The notes: generated from the sequence alone by a model not told the origin. A stretch of 64,000 bases of DNA from Alteraquisediminimonas sediminicola (GCF_019740335.1 NZ_JAHXZS010000006.1:62001-126000); one strand, 5' to 3'; counted from the first letter of the stretch, positions 36,344 to 48,010 are shown. Made by a program: numbers and translations.

Positions 36344-36936
36344 AGCCGGGCAGGCGGGATATTCCACCACACATGGCCTTGATCGATATGCTTGAAATAG
36401 GGGGCGATGAAGGCCCGCACCTTCGGCGAATATTGATACACTAAAAACGCGCCGCCACCCCGCAGCGCCGCCCAAGTATTGGCTGCAATCGACGGGCCAA
36501 CGCCATCCGGCAGAGTCGAAAACGGCAGGCCCGACAGGATATAATCGGCATGTTCGAAACCATGCTGGCGAATAATTTCCAGCACATCCGACGCCGACCC
36601 CAGCACCGGGATAAAACGGCTGTCCGCGATCTCGCTCGCCAGATAGTCAATGAAGTCCGGATTGGTATCGATCGCGATATAGGTCGCATCCGGGGCCATA
36701 TGTTCGAGAATGGCGCGACTGAACGTACCGACGCCCGGACCATATTCCACGAACAGGCTGCACGCCTTCCAATCGACACGGTCGAGCATGGCAGCGATCA
36801 ACGTATCCGACGAGGGAATCACCGAACCAACCATCACCGGATGCTTCAGAAAACCCTTGAAAAACATGGCCCATGGGCCAACCCGCTTTTTCCGCATACC
36901 GGCTTTTTCGAGGGCCGCCCCATCGGATGACATCAT
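36301..36936 (-). CDS. SAM-dependent methyltransferase, phospholipid N-methyltransferase-like
   Basis: 211 aa. The Rossmann SAM motif I is VEYGPGVGTFSRAIL (about residues 63-77), followed by AIDTNPDFIDYL (motif II) and ADYILSGLPFSTLP (motif IV). N-terminal FFKGFLKHPVMVGSVIPSS and the overall layout match the PmtA/rRNA-adenine-methyltransferase-like group. PmtA enzymes methylate phosphatidylethanolamine. The convergent, overlapping neighbour also acts on phospholipids. Substrate is inferred. Confidence 0.75.
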   Translation of the reverse strand: MMSSDGAALEKAGMRKKRVGPWAMFFKGFLKHPVMVGSVIPSSDTLIAAMLDRVDWKACSLFVEYGPGVGTFSRAILEHMAPDATYIAIDTNPDFIDYLASEIADSRFIPVLGSASDVLEIIRQHGFEHADYILSGLPFSTLPDGVGPSIAANTWAALRGGGAFLVYQYSPKVRAFIAPYFKHIDQGHVWWNIPPARLYWAWKEDSNSLST

Positions 36937-37100
36937 ATTCGCTACGCCTTGTGTTCGACAATCTGTTCAAAGCGTTGGCAAATGCGCGTGGCAAAGGCAA
37001 GGATAAGGCGTTAGAGTTGAGCAGAAATTCGACACCAGCTCAGGGCCAAGCCTGAATTTGCAGCGAAAATGGAATTTCGGCACATCATAAGGAGCGTTGA

Positions 37101-38414
37101 ATGGCCGTGCCGATGCTATCACGTTTCAAGGCACCCGGCACCACACTCCGGCCAAAGCAGGAATTCGCGATCCTGTTCGCCGTCATGCTCGTCATCGCTT
37201 CGGGCAATACCGGGCTCATTTCCTTGATGCCGGTCATCAGTCGCAGGCTCGATCTACCGGACGTCGCGCTGGCGATCGCCTTTTCCTGCTCCTCCTTGAT
37301 CTGGACCACCTCCGCCCCCTTCTGGTCACGGCAAATCCACCCGCGTGGCAGTCGCCAACTGATCTTGGGCGGACTGATTGGCTATGTCTGCTCCCAATTA
37401 TTATGTGCGCTGACCTTGGGCCTGGGTCTGCTCGGCATCATTCCACCACTATATGCCTTTGCGGGCTTTATCGCGAGCAGGGCCATCTATGGCTTTATGG
37501 GCGCCGCCGCCCCGCCTGCCGCACAAGCGCGTATCGCACTGCATACCAAGCCGGAAGAACGCACCAACGCCATGGCGATGTTCGCCTCGGCCTTTGGGCT
37601 TGGCACGATCATCGGTCCGGCCATGGCCCCGTTCTTCATCCTCCCCTTGATCGACTATGCCGGATCGCCGATCATTTTCGGGCTATTTGGCCTAATCACC
37701 CTGATTGCGGTGATGGCAAAGCTGCCGGACAATGATCCGATCGATTATGATCTTCAGCCTGCATCCGAATCCTACCCCGGCGTCGGCAATGAACCAACCG
37801 ACGCCTCGATCGTGATCGCCACCGCGCCACCCAGCACGGTCAAGTTGCGCTGGCGCGATCCGCGCATCCAGCCTTGGCTGCTCGCGGGCCTGATCGGCGG
37901 CCACGCACAGGCCATTACCGGCATGACCATCGGCTTTCTGGTGCTGGACCGACTCCAACTCCCGCCCGATCAGGCACAGTCATTGATCGGGCTGGTCTTG
38001 ATGGTCGGCGCTGGGGCCGGCCTGTTGTCACAATGGGCATTGATCCCGAAACTGGGCCTGTCGCCACGGCAAATGGTGTTGTTTGGCAGCCTGATCTCGG
38101 CCATTGGCCTATTGTTCACAGCCCATGTTACCAATTTGCACGCCATTGCCGTGTGCTATGCGCTGTCAATGCTGGGCTTCGGATTTTTCCGCCCCGGCTT
38201 CACGGCGGGTGCATCACTGGCGGTTGATCGGCATGAACAAGGCGATGTCGCTGGAAAGGTCACGGCGGTGAATGGCGCGGGCTATATCATTGGTCCGGCT
38301 TTTGGGATGATGCTTTATGGCCTGTCGCACGCCCTGCCATTCGAATTAGCGGCGGCAGCGATGGGCGGGGCGATCCTGGTCACCCTGCTGCGCGTCCAGT
38401 CCGACCGGGACTAG
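37101..38414 (+). CDS. MFS transporter
   Basis: 437 aa with about 12 hydrophobic segments in two halves, separated by a polar linker around residues 215-265. AAGGAGCG lies just upstream of the ATG. The loop after TM2 holds PFWSRQIHPRGSRQ, a divergent form of the MFS signature. The substrate is not evident. The preceding 164 nt show no gene. Confidence 0.85.
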   Translation: MAVPMLSRFKAPGTTLRPKQEFAILFAVMLVIASGNTGLISLMPVISRRLDLPDVALAIAFSCSSLIWTTSAPFWSRQIHPRGSRQLILGGLIGYVCSQLLCALTLGLGLLGIIPPLYAFAGFIASRAIYGFMGAAAPPAAQARIALHTKPEERTNAMAMFASAFGLGTIIGPAMAPFFILPLIDYAGSPIIFGLFGLITLIAVMAKLPDNDPIDYDLQPASESYPGVGNEPTDASIVIATAPPSTVKLRWRDPRIQPWLLAGLIGGHAQAITGMTIGFLVLDRLQLPPDQAQSLIGLVLMVGAGAGLLSQWALIPKLGLSPRQMVLFGSLISAIGLLFTAHVTNLHAIAVCYALSMLGFGFFRPGFTAGASLAVDRHEQGDVAGKVTAVNGAGYIIGPAFGMMLYGLSHALPFELAAAAMGGAILVTLLRVQSDRD

Positions 38415-38455
38415 CAAACAATCAGGTCATTCAAACATATACAGGCGTCAAAGAC

Positions 38456-38525
38456 AAAAAAAGGGCCGGTCGAATGAACCGACCGGCCTTTGAAAGTTTT
38501 ATAGGAGAGGATGCCTGAAAGGCAC
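38456..38525 (-). ncRNA. Putative small RNA, unit 1 of a tandem pair
   Basis: About 70 nt. On the minus strand: a short stem-loop (TGCCT-TTC-AGGCA, 38524-38512), a single-stranded stretch with CCUCUCCU (38510-38503), then a terminator (9-bp stem 38480-38488/38464-38472, 7-nt loop) and a run of seven T (38462-38456). A possible promoter lies upstream: TTGCAC at 38558-38553, 17-nt spacer, CATATA at 38535-38530. The same unit repeats at 38680-38747. The CCUCUCCU segment is complementary to a Shine-Dalgarno sequence. The alternative is a plus-strand leader ORF of 19 codons (38511). Confidence 0.55.
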
Positions 38526-38679
38526 TCCCTATATGCGGGCCGACTCGGTTTTGTGCAAATGCGAAGATGAACGGTACAGATGCAACAATTGCAATTATAA
38601 ACTAGTGCCAATTGTTATCTGCGCAATTGATTGAACCGCTTTGAGAGCAGGTTCATCAGTTTAGGTTCGTTCTGGGGGC

Positions 38680-38747
38680 AAAAAAAGGGCCGGTCGAGTT
38701 ACCGACCGGCCTTGGAAGTTTTATAGGAGAGGATGCCTGAAAGGCAC
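38680..38747 (-). ncRNA. Putative small RNA, unit 2 of a tandem pair
   Basis: The second copy, offset by 224 nt. Stem-loop 38746-38734, CCUCUCCU at 38732-38725, terminator stem 38703-38711/38688-38696 and seven T at 38686-38680. Promoter-like boxes TTGCAC (38780-38775) and GATATA (38757-38752) are again 17 nt apart. Transcript and -35 region are conserved while the spacer differs strongly, as expected of two promoters. On the plus strand the same DNA holds an ORF 38733-38927 (64 aa). Confidence 0.55.
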
Positions 38748-38971
38748 TTTCTATATCTCTCAGGACAGATTATTGTGCAACTGCGAAGAAGAAGAGGTGG
38801 GTTGCATTTTATGCATGCGATACCCATCACTAATGCTACACTGCACAAATGTTTCGATGCCGCCTATAAACAAGCAGACAGGCAAAAGAGCAAATGGCGC
38901 AAATACGTAACGTCGCGCACAGGCTGAACGGATAAAACGGGCCAGACTGGCAAAACGATAAGGATAGATAG

Positions 38972-39868
38972 ATGCGTCGGCTACCACCGCTTTCAGGGAT
39001 TGAGGCCTTTGTACAGGTCGCCCGGACTGGCTCCGTCAAGGCTGCTGCCGAGTCGCTGTTATTGTCTGCGCCCGCGCTTTCCCGCCGCATTCAGGGGCTG
39101 GAACGGCAATTGGGCCGCCCTTTGTTCGACCGCGTGCATCAAGGCGTGCTGTTGAACGCTGAGGGCGAAGCTTTGCTCCACCGGATTGCACCCGCGCTTG
39201 ATGCCATGGTCGATGCGATTGACGCGACCGTTGGCGGTGCTGAAATCATGCGCCTGCGCATCGGCATGCCCCCTCTTTTTGCATCGCAGCAGATCATTCA
39301 CCGCCTGCCCGACCTGCGTGAACTGCATCCGACATTGCATCTCGACATCGATACCGCCCCCCATGCCATGGCCCGCGTCGGTGAAGGACTGGATGCGGCC
39401 ATCGTGCTGGTGCGCTCGGTCGAGCCCTCGCTTTATGGCCGCAGGATGGGCGTCAATTACGTCGTCGCGCTGGCCTCGCCCGAATTGATCAACGGTCCCC
39501 ACCCGATCAAAACCCCGAAAGATCTGCGTCACCACACGATCCTGCTCCATCGCGACATGCCGGAAACCTTCGACGAATGGCGCGATGCCATGGGCCAGCC
39601 CGATGTCGAACCGGCCGCCATCGATCATATGGATTCGGGGCAGTTGATGCTGGAAGCTGCGGCACAAGGCCTAGGCATCGCCTTCATGCTCGATTCGCAC
39701 CTGAGCGAATGGGACGATGCGGAACGCCTCGTCCCCTTGTTCACCAAAAAGATTGCCAGCCCCTATAATTACTACTTCACCTGCCGTCGTTCCGCGATGT
39801 CGGTAAGGGCCGTGCGCCTGTTCCACGACTGGCTGTTCGAAGCACTGGAAGAAGACCCCGCCAGCTAA
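38972..39868 (+). CDS. LysR-family transcriptional regulator
   Basis: 298 aa, standard length. The winged HTH at residues 3-62 has the family pattern (GIEAFVQVARTGSVKAAAES; LSRRIQGLERQLGRPLFDR). It is followed by an effector-binding domain (about 90-290). The start and the N-terminal spacing resemble the GcvA/AmpR-like subgroup (LPPLSGIEAF). The target genes are unknown; no divergent partner lies next to it. Confidence 0.9.
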   Translation: MRRLPPLSGIEAFVQVARTGSVKAAAESLLLSAPALSRRIQGLERQLGRPLFDRVHQGVLLNAEGEALLHRIAPALDAMVDAIDATVGGAEIMRLRIGMPPLFASQQIIHRLPDLRELHPTLHLDIDTAPHAMARVGEGLDAAIVLVRSVEPSLYGRRMGVNYVVALASPELINGPHPIKTPKDLRHHTILLHRDMPETFDEWRDAMGQPDVEPAAIDHMDSGQLMLEAAAQGLGIAFMLDSHLSEWDDAERLVPLFTKKIASPYNYYFTCRRSAMSVRAVRLFHDWLFEALEEDPAS

Positions 39869-40195
39869 ATATAATTTCGCGACCTAAGGCACATCCAGAG
39901 GCAACCGCATCAATCGGCGCTATTGCCTTGCTTTTTTCGGTCTGGGTAGATAAAGGGCGGGCGTCGATCGGCAGGATTACCTGCTTGTCAGGGCAGTGTG
40001 AAAAGCCCATCCGGCAGCGTGAACCAGAAATACAGGCCTTGTTCAAGGGCCTGACATCCGGGCCGGAATTCAGATCGACTCATGCCACCGGCATCCCTTT
40101 TCACGCGGGTTGTCATTTGACCCCGCTGCGCAGGCCCATGATCGTTTCCGGTCGTGGCCGGCCTGTCGTTGCACGATTGAAAGACGTAACGAAAC
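39869..40195. other. Gap upstream of the DEAD-box helicase, no gene seen
   Basis: 327 nt without a convincing coding frame; openings on both strands have unusual composition. It may hold a long leader of the helicase gene. No known RNA element was recognised. Confidence 0.4.
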
Positions 40196-41524
40196 ATGAC
40201 GAAATTTACAGACCTCGGCCTTGCCGAACCGATTGAGCGCGCGCTGGCCGCCAAGGGCTATGAAACGCCGACGCCGATCCAGATCAAGGCCATTCCGGTC
40301 CTGCTGCAGGGTCGCGACCTGTGCGGCATCGCCCAGACCGGCACCGGCAAGACCGCCGCATTCGCGCTCCCGTCGCTGCATCATCTTGCCGCCGATCTGA
40401 AGCGTCCGATCCCGTTGAGCTGCCGCATGCTGATTCTCTCGCCGACCCGCGAGCTGGCCAGCCAGATCGCCGTCAGCTGCCGGGATTATTCGAAATTCCT
40501 CCGCCTGTCGGTCGAAACCGTCTTCGGCGGCGTGCCGATCGGTCGCCAGATCAAGGCTTTGTCGCGCGGTGTCGATATTCTCGTCGCCACGCCGGGCCGT
40601 CTGCTCGATCTGATCGATCAGAATGCATTGAGCCTGCGTAACGTCGAAATCTTCGTCCTCGACGAAGCCGATCAGATGCTCGATCTCGGCTTCATCCATG
40701 CGCTCAAGCGCGTTGATAAGCTCCTGCCGAAAAAGCGCCAGACCCTGTTCTTCTCGGCCACCATGCCAAAGGCGATCTCGGAACTGGGCGATCGCTTCCT
40801 GAACGATCCGATCCGCGTATCAGTCACCCCGCCCGCCACCACGGCAGAACGCGTCGATCAATATGTCACCTACGTCAATCAGACGGAAAAGCAGGGCCTG
40901 CTGACGCTCACCTTGCAGGATGAGAAGATCGAACGCGCGCTGATTTTCACCCGCACCAAGCATGGCGCGGATCGCGTGGTGAAGCATCTGCAAGCTGCCG
41001 GCATCGGCTGTGAAGCGATTCACGGCAACAAGAGCCAGCCGCAACGCGAACGCGCCTTGGGTCTGTTCCGTTCGGGTTCGATCAAGTTTCTCGTGGCCAC
41101 CGACATTGCCGCGCGCGGCATCGATGTCTCGGGCGTCAGCCATGTGTTCAACTTCGAACTGCCGAACGTGGCCGAACAATATGTCCACCGCATTGGCCGC
41201 ACCGCGCGCGCAGGTGCCACCGGTATTGCGATGAGCTTCGTCGCCGAAGACGAACGCGCCTATCTGCGCGGGATCGAACGGCTGACCAAGGTCAAGCTGA
41301 CCTCCATCCCATTGCCCGCCGATTTCATGGAGAAATCGCGTGCTTTGCCCAAGCCCGCAGCCGCCCGCCCGACGGCGCAGCGTCGTCATGACGGCAGCGC
41401 CCGCCCCGCCGGTGGTGCCGAGGGCGAACGTCCGCGTCGTCCGTTCCGTCCGGCTCGCAAGCCGGGTGGCGTGGGCGGCCATAAGGGTGCCGTCCGCAAA
41501 ACGGGTGGCGGCGGCGGTCGTTAA
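40196..41524 (+). CDS. DEAD-box RNA helicase (RhlE-like)
   Basis: 442 aa. Q-motif (FTDLGLAEPIERALAAKGYE; PTPIQ), Walker A AQTGTGKT near residue 46, DEAD near 155, SAT near 188, and HRIGRTAR near 330. The C-terminal 65 residues are basic and rich in Gly, Arg and Pro, a low-complexity RNA-binding tail as in RhlE. Such helicases act in RNA decay and ribosome maturation. A strong terminator follows. Confidence 0.92.
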   Translation: MTKFTDLGLAEPIERALAAKGYETPTPIQIKAIPVLLQGRDLCGIAQTGTGKTAAFALPSLHHLAADLKRPIPLSCRMLILSPTRELASQIAVSCRDYSKFLRLSVETVFGGVPIGRQIKALSRGVDILVATPGRLLDLIDQNALSLRNVEIFVLDEADQMLDLGFIHALKRVDKLLPKKRQTLFFSATMPKAISELGDRFLNDPIRVSVTPPATTAERVDQYVTYVNQTEKQGLLTLTLQDEKIERALIFTRTKHGADRVVKHLQAAGIGCEAIHGNKSQPQRERALGLFRSGSIKFLVATDIAARGIDVSGVSHVFNFELPNVAEQYVHRIGRTARAGATGIAMSFVAEDERAYLRGIERLTKVKLTSIPLPADFMEKSRALPKPAAARPTAQRRHDGSARPAGGAEGERPRRPFRPARKPGGVGGHKGAVRKTGGGGGR

Positions 41525-41565
41525 ACACATCTAACGGATAGGCTTCCAGCCCATCCCATAAATAA

Positions 41566-41598
41566 GGCCGCGCCTCCCTAGGGAAGCGCGGCCTTTTT
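41566..41598 (+). terminator. Rho-independent terminator of the helicase gene
   Basis: Stem GGCCGCGC/GCGCGGCC (41566-41573 with 41586-41593) with an inner TCCC/GGGA pair, followed by TTTTT. It may also serve the convergent regulator gene. Confidence 0.88.
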
Positions 41599-41621
41599 GC
41601 GTTGGGCGTTTGAACGCAATG

Positions 41622-42422
41622 TCAGTGCACGAACCGCGCCACCACATCGCGATAAGACCGGCTGACCTTCACCTGCGCGCCGGATTCCAGCACGAGAAAG
41701 CATTCGCCATTGGTATGCGGACGGACCTCGCGCACCAGATCGAGATTGACGATGGTCGACCGGTGGACGCGCTGAAACTTGCGGGGGTCGAGCCGCTTTT
41801 CCAGATCCTTCATCGTCTCGCGCAGGATCAGGCTGTTATCCGCCGTATTGATGCACATATAATCGCCCGCCGCGTCGATCCGTTCGATCGTATCGACATC
41901 GACCCGGAAAATCTGGCCGCGATCCTTGATGTTGATCAGCTTTTCATATCGATTGGCCGCAGGTGCATCGCCGGTTTCGGGCATCGTCTCGACCGCGTCC
42001 GGCGCATGTTCAGCCAGCACTTCCTTCAACCGTTCGACCTCTTCCACCCCGCGCTTTTCGGCGAGGCGCTGGCGCACGCGATCAAGCGTATCGGCCAGCC
42101 TGTCCACATCCACCGGCTTCATCAAATAATCGACAGCCTGCGCCTCGAACGCGCGCAACGCATGTTCGCCATAAGCGGTGACAAAGACAAACAACGGCGG
42201 CTCGACCTCCATCACCCCCTGCACAACCGAAAAGCCATCGAATCCGGGCATCTGAATATCGAGAAAAACAAGGTCCGGCTTATGCGTCTTGATCGCGCGG
42301 ATCGCCTCGCGCCCGTTCGAACATGCCTCGATGATCTCGACATCCTCAAAAGGTTCGAGACGCAAGCGCAGGCCCTGCAATGCCAGCGGTTCGTCATCGA
42401 CGATAATCGTCCGAATCGTCAT
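41622..42422 (-). CDS. LytTR-type response regulator
   Basis: 266 aa from the ATG at 42422. A receiver domain with the acidic pair Asp9-Asp10, phosphorylation site Asp55 (LVFLDIQMPG) and Lys near 104 (LMKPVD). After a linker comes a LytTR DNA-binding domain (about 160-262: RFVH end, HRSTIVNLDLVREV). The start overlaps the kinase stop as ATGA. It forms a two-component pair with the gene immediately upstream. Confidence 0.92.
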   Translation of the reverse strand: MTIRTIIVDDEPLALQGLRLRLEPFEDVEIIEACSNGREAIRAIKTHKPDLVFLDIQMPGFDGFSVVQGVMEVEPPLFVFVTAYGEHALRAFEAQAVDYLMKPVDVDRLADTLDRVRQRLAEKRGVEEVERLKEVLAEHAPDAVETMPETGDAPAANRYEKLINIKDRGQIFRVDVDTIERIDAAGDYMCINTADNSLILRETMKDLEKRLDPRKFQRVHRSTIVNLDLVREVRPHTNGECFLVLESGAQVKVSRSYRDVVARFVH

Positions 42423-43528
42423 GCTGCTTCCCTCTGGGGTTCGGTTTGAAAGGGAATGTTGATGCGCACACAAAATCCCTCCGACGTATCCGGCAGAATC
42501 TCGAAACTGTGATCATCGCCAAAAGCCTGCTGCAACCGGTCACGGATGTTCGCAAGGCCAACGCCTGTAGACTCGATGGAACGTGGCGTCGGCGCATTCA
42601 ACCCCGGGCCGGTGTCAGTTACGGTGATCTGCACCCGATTACCGACCAGCCGAGCATCGACGGTAATGTCCGCCCCCTCCTCCTGCGGCGTCACCGCATA
42701 TTTGATCGCGTTTTCGACCAATGGCTGCAACAATAATGACGGCAAGCGCACGGCCGTCACCGCCAGATCAAGCGTAAATTCGGTCCGCAGCCGATCTTCG
42801 AACCGCATCTTCTCGATTTCGAGATAGAGCTTCAGCGTCTCAAATTCCTGCGCCAGCGTCACCTGCGCCGTCGGCTCATTGACCAATGTATATCGCAAAA
42901 ACGACGATAATCGCGACAGCATCGCATTGGCGCGCTCGGTCTGCTTCAGCAGCACCAAGGTGGAAATGCTGTTCAACGTATTGAACAGGAAATGCGGATT
43001 GAGCTGATAGCGCAGCATCGCGAGTTGCGCGCTCGACGCCTGATTTTCGAGGTGGAGCAATTGGTCCGCCTGCTTTTCCAGCATCAGATAGAAGTTAATG
43101 CCGTAATACAGCGCCGACCACCCGAGCAACAGCATCGAATCGAGCAAAAACGCGCCAAAGAACAAGGGCGCATTCATCCGTTCGCCGGGGCGATAGAAGG
43201 TGATGAACGCCTGTGTCTCGATCATGGCATAGGCCACCGCTGCGATCATCAGCACGGTAATTGATAGCGTCCAAGTGATAATCGGGCGCTGATCGATCAA
43301 CCGGCGATAGGCCGCCGCCATCAACAATGTCAGCGAATAGCCAGTGGCAGTCGAAATCGCCATCGGCACGATGAACAGCAAATCGACGCCATTGGCAAAG
43401 CCGCTCAATGTCCTGAGCACGAAATACGCGCCCCAACCGGCGGTTTGCAGCACCCAGAAGGCGCGATCCTTGTCCGCGAAGAACGGCTTGCGGCGCAAGG
43501 GGCCGAGGCTCATGCTCGCCGCCGTCAA
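42419..43528 (-). CDS. LytS/AlgZ-type sensor histidine kinase
   Basis: 369 aa. Four or more N-terminal membrane helices (about 28-145) carry no obvious sensor domain. The dimerisation/phosphotransfer region has His179 in LNPHFLFNTLNSIS. The catalytic ATP-binding domain shows LVENAIKYAV (N-box) and DTGPGLN (G-box). The first codons overlap the tldD stop by 4 nt. It is cotranscribed with its LytTR partner. Confidence 0.92.
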   Translation of the reverse strand: MTAASMSLGPLRRKPFFADKDRAFWVLQTAGWGAYFVLRTLSGFANGVDLLFIVPMAISTATGYSLTLLMAAAYRRLIDQRPIITWTLSITVLMIAAVAYAMIETQAFITFYRPGERMNAPLFFGAFLLDSMLLLGWSALYYGINFYLMLEKQADQLLHLENQASSAQLAMLRYQLNPHFLFNTLNSISTLVLLKQTERANAMLSRLSSFLRYTLVNEPTAQVTLAQEFETLKLYLEIEKMRFEDRLRTEFTLDLAVTAVRLPSLLLQPLVENAIKYAVTPQEEGADITVDARLVGNRVQITVTDTGPGLNAPTPRSIESTGVGLANIRDRLQQAFGDDHSFEILPDTSEGFCVRINIPFQTEPQREAA

Positions 43529-44958
43529 GCTGCGGTCCCGCCCACGGTCAGGCTATCGATCAACAAGGTCGGCTGGCCCACCCCGGCGGGGACCGATTGG
43601 CCGCCCTTGCCGCAAATGCCCACGCCTTCATCAAGCGCCATATCATTGCCAATCGCCGATACGCGGGTCAGCACGCTTGGCCCGTCGCCAATCAACGTCG
43701 CGCCTTTGACCGGCGCGCCCAATTTGCCATTTTCGATCTTATAGGCTTCGGTGCAGGAAAAGACGAACTTGCCGCTGGTAATATCGACCTGACCGCCGCC
43801 AAAGCTCTTGGCGAAAATGCCGTTTTTCACCCGTGACAGGATTTCCGCCGGATCATCCTGACCCCCCTTCATAAAGGTGTTGGTCATCCGCGGCATCGGC
43901 GCATGGGCATAGCTTTGCCGCCGCCCATTGCCGGTCGATACCCCGCCCATCAGCCGGGCATTGAGCCGGTCCTGCAAATAACCGCGCAAAATGCCATCCT
44001 CGATCAGCACGGTTTCCTGCGTCGGCGTGCCTTCGTCATCAATCGTCAACGACCCGCGCCGCCCGGACAACGACCCGTCATCGACCACCGTCACGCCCGC
44101 AGCCGCCACGCGTTCACCGATGCGTCCGGAAAAGGCGCTTGAACCCTTGCGGTTGAAATCGCCCTCCAGCCCATGGCCGATGGCTTCATGCAGCAATACC
44201 CCCGGCCAGCCCGGCCCGAGCACCACCGTCATTTCACCCGCCGGGGCATCGACCGCATCGAGATTGACCAGCGCCTGTGCCAGCGCCTCATCAATCGCGC
44301 GATTCTGAGCATCGGCAGTAAACAGCCGGTCATACATCCAACGCCCGCCCATACCGAACGACCCGCTTTCGCGCCGGCCATTTTGTTCGACCACGATCGA
44401 GACATTGAGCCGCACCAAGGGCCGCACATCGGTCGCGACAAAGCCATCCGCGCGCACGATTTCGACGACGCTCCAGCTCCCCGACAGGCCGACGCTCACC
44501 TGTGCCACGCGCGGATCGCGGGCGCGGGCGGCGGCATCGATTTCGGCGCAAAGCTTCACCTTATCGGCAAAAGGCGTCAACGACAGCGGATTGGAACCGG
44601 GATAGAGGATCTCATTCGTCCGGCGCGGCGGGCCTTGGGGCGCAGCCGAAGCCGGATCAAGCAAGGTCAATGTCTCCGCCGCCCGACGGATCGCCGCCGC
44701 GCTCAATTCATTGGCATGGGCAAAGCCGGTCATCTCGCCCGATACGCCGCGCAGGCCAAAGCCCGATTCGGTGCTGTAATTGGCGGTTTTCAAGCGCCCA
44801 TCGTCAAAACCGAAGATCTCTGACGCGCCATATTGCAGGTATAATTCGCCATCGTCGCAATGTCGCAACGCATGGGCCGTCAATTGCTGCGCCTCCATCG
44901 GATCAAGACCGTCAGGGCGATAAAGGAACTGGCGCGGGTCCGCGAAAAAATCTGTCAT
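43525..44958 (-). CDS. tldD: Metalloprotease TldD
   Basis: 477 aa from the ATG at 44958; upstream frame residues lie in the divergent promoter region. TldD with TldE/PmbA forms a protease that trims small peptides. The zinc motif HEAIGHGLEGDF (HExxxH type of this family) and the C-terminal glycine-rich GGTAA end are present. tldE is not in the window. It is the first gene of an apparent tldD-kinase-regulator operon. Confidence 0.94.
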   Translation of the reverse strand: MTDFFADPRQFLYRPDGLDPMEAQQLTAHALRHCDDGELYLQYGASEIFGFDDGRLKTANYSTESGFGLRGVSGEMTGFAHANELSAAAIRRAAETLTLLDPASAAPQGPPRRTNEILYPGSNPLSLTPFADKVKLCAEIDAAARARDPRVAQVSVGLSGSWSVVEIVRADGFVATDVRPLVRLNVSIVVEQNGRRESGSFGMGGRWMYDRLFTADAQNRAIDEALAQALVNLDAVDAPAGEMTVVLGPGWPGVLLHEAIGHGLEGDFNRKGSSAFSGRIGERVAAAGVTVVDDGSLSGRRGSLTIDDEGTPTQETVLIEDGILRGYLQDRLNARLMGGVSTGNGRRQSYAHAPMPRMTNTFMKGGQDDPAEILSRVKNGIFAKSFGGGQVDITSGKFVFSCTEAYKIENGKLGAPVKGATLIGDGPSVLTRVSAIGNDMALDEGVGICGKGGQSVPAGVGQPTLLIDSLTVGGTAA

Positions 44959-45087
44959 AAGAGCAGAATATAGGATGTTTCCCGAACAAGGGAAGGCCTG
45001 CAACGGCATGCCTTGCATCATATCGCGACTCGGCTAGACTGTAAGCGTCTGAAAAGACTTGTCCTGTGGCGTAGCGAGAACATCCAT

Positions 45088-45750
45088 ATGATCGCGTCAA
45101 TATCAAAGAAGCGGTTCACCCAAGAGGAAGGCCGCGAACTGGCGCTGGAGGCCGCGCGTAGCCTGTTGCTCCATGCCGGGCCGCATGCCGTGACGCTGAA
45201 AGCCGTGGCCGATCGGATTGGCCGCACCCATGCCAATCTCCTCCATCATTTCGGGACCGCCGCCGAATTGCAAAAGGCGCTCGCCGCCTCGATTTCCGCG
45301 CGCGTGGGCGCGCGAATCAGTCAGGCCGTGATCCGGGTACGGGATGAGGCGGCGAATCCGGCGGAAATCGTCGACCTGATTTATGACGCGTTCCAAAAAG
45401 AAGGCGTCGGCCCGCTGGCGGCATGGATGATCCTGACCGGCAATCGCGATGTACTCGACCCGATCTTGCGGACCTTGCGCGATGTTGTCGGCGATCTGAT
45501 GCAGGCAGGGACAAATATCCCGCTTCAGCGCCATACGCTCAGCCTGGTACTGGGCGCGCTCGGCTATTCGCTGCTGGGCGAGGAATTTGCCTTGGCCCTT
45601 GGCCAGCCGCCGGAAACCGCCCGCGAAATGGCGATTGAACATCTGCGAATCGGCATCGCCACGGCCCATGCCGAACATCTCGAATCAGAGGCGATTCGCG
45701 TGACGCCCGACATTCCAGCCACAGATCACGTCCCTGTGCTGCAAATTTGA
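45088..45750 (+). CDS. TetR-family transcriptional regulator
   Basis: 220 aa from the ATG at 45088; the open frame to a TTG at 45013 adds non-family residues. The HTH lies at about residues 12-55 (AARSLLLHAGPHAVTLKAVADRIGRTHANLLHHF). The ligand domain is diverse and gives no hint of the effector. It is divergent from tldD and 77 nt before obgE. Confidence 0.82.
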   Translation: MIASISKKRFTQEEGRELALEAARSLLLHAGPHAVTLKAVADRIGRTHANLLHHFGTAAELQKALAASISARVGARISQAVIRVRDEAANPAEIVDLIYDAFQKEGVGPLAAWMILTGNRDVLDPILRTLRDVVGDLMQAGTNIPLQRHTLSLVLGALGYSLLGEEFALALGQPPETAREMAIEHLRIGIATAHAEHLESEAIRVTPDIPATDHVPVLQI

Positions 45751-45770
45751 CGGCCAAACATACGCGATAA

Positions 45771-48010
<2,240 letters not shown>

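Noticed and set aside
36937-37100. Possible small gene before the MFS transporter
   Set aside because: The short frames in this 164-nt gap have no ribosome site or motif. It more likely holds the two divergent promoters.
38733-38927. 64-aa plus-strand ORF with a good ribosome site
   Set aside because: Not listed as a gene because its first part coincides with the sRNA-like unit and the related copy at 38511 stops after 19 codons. It stays an alternative reading.
39928-40236. 102-aa plus-strand ORF before the helicase
   Set aside because: No motif and no ribosome site; it overlaps the true helicase start in another frame.
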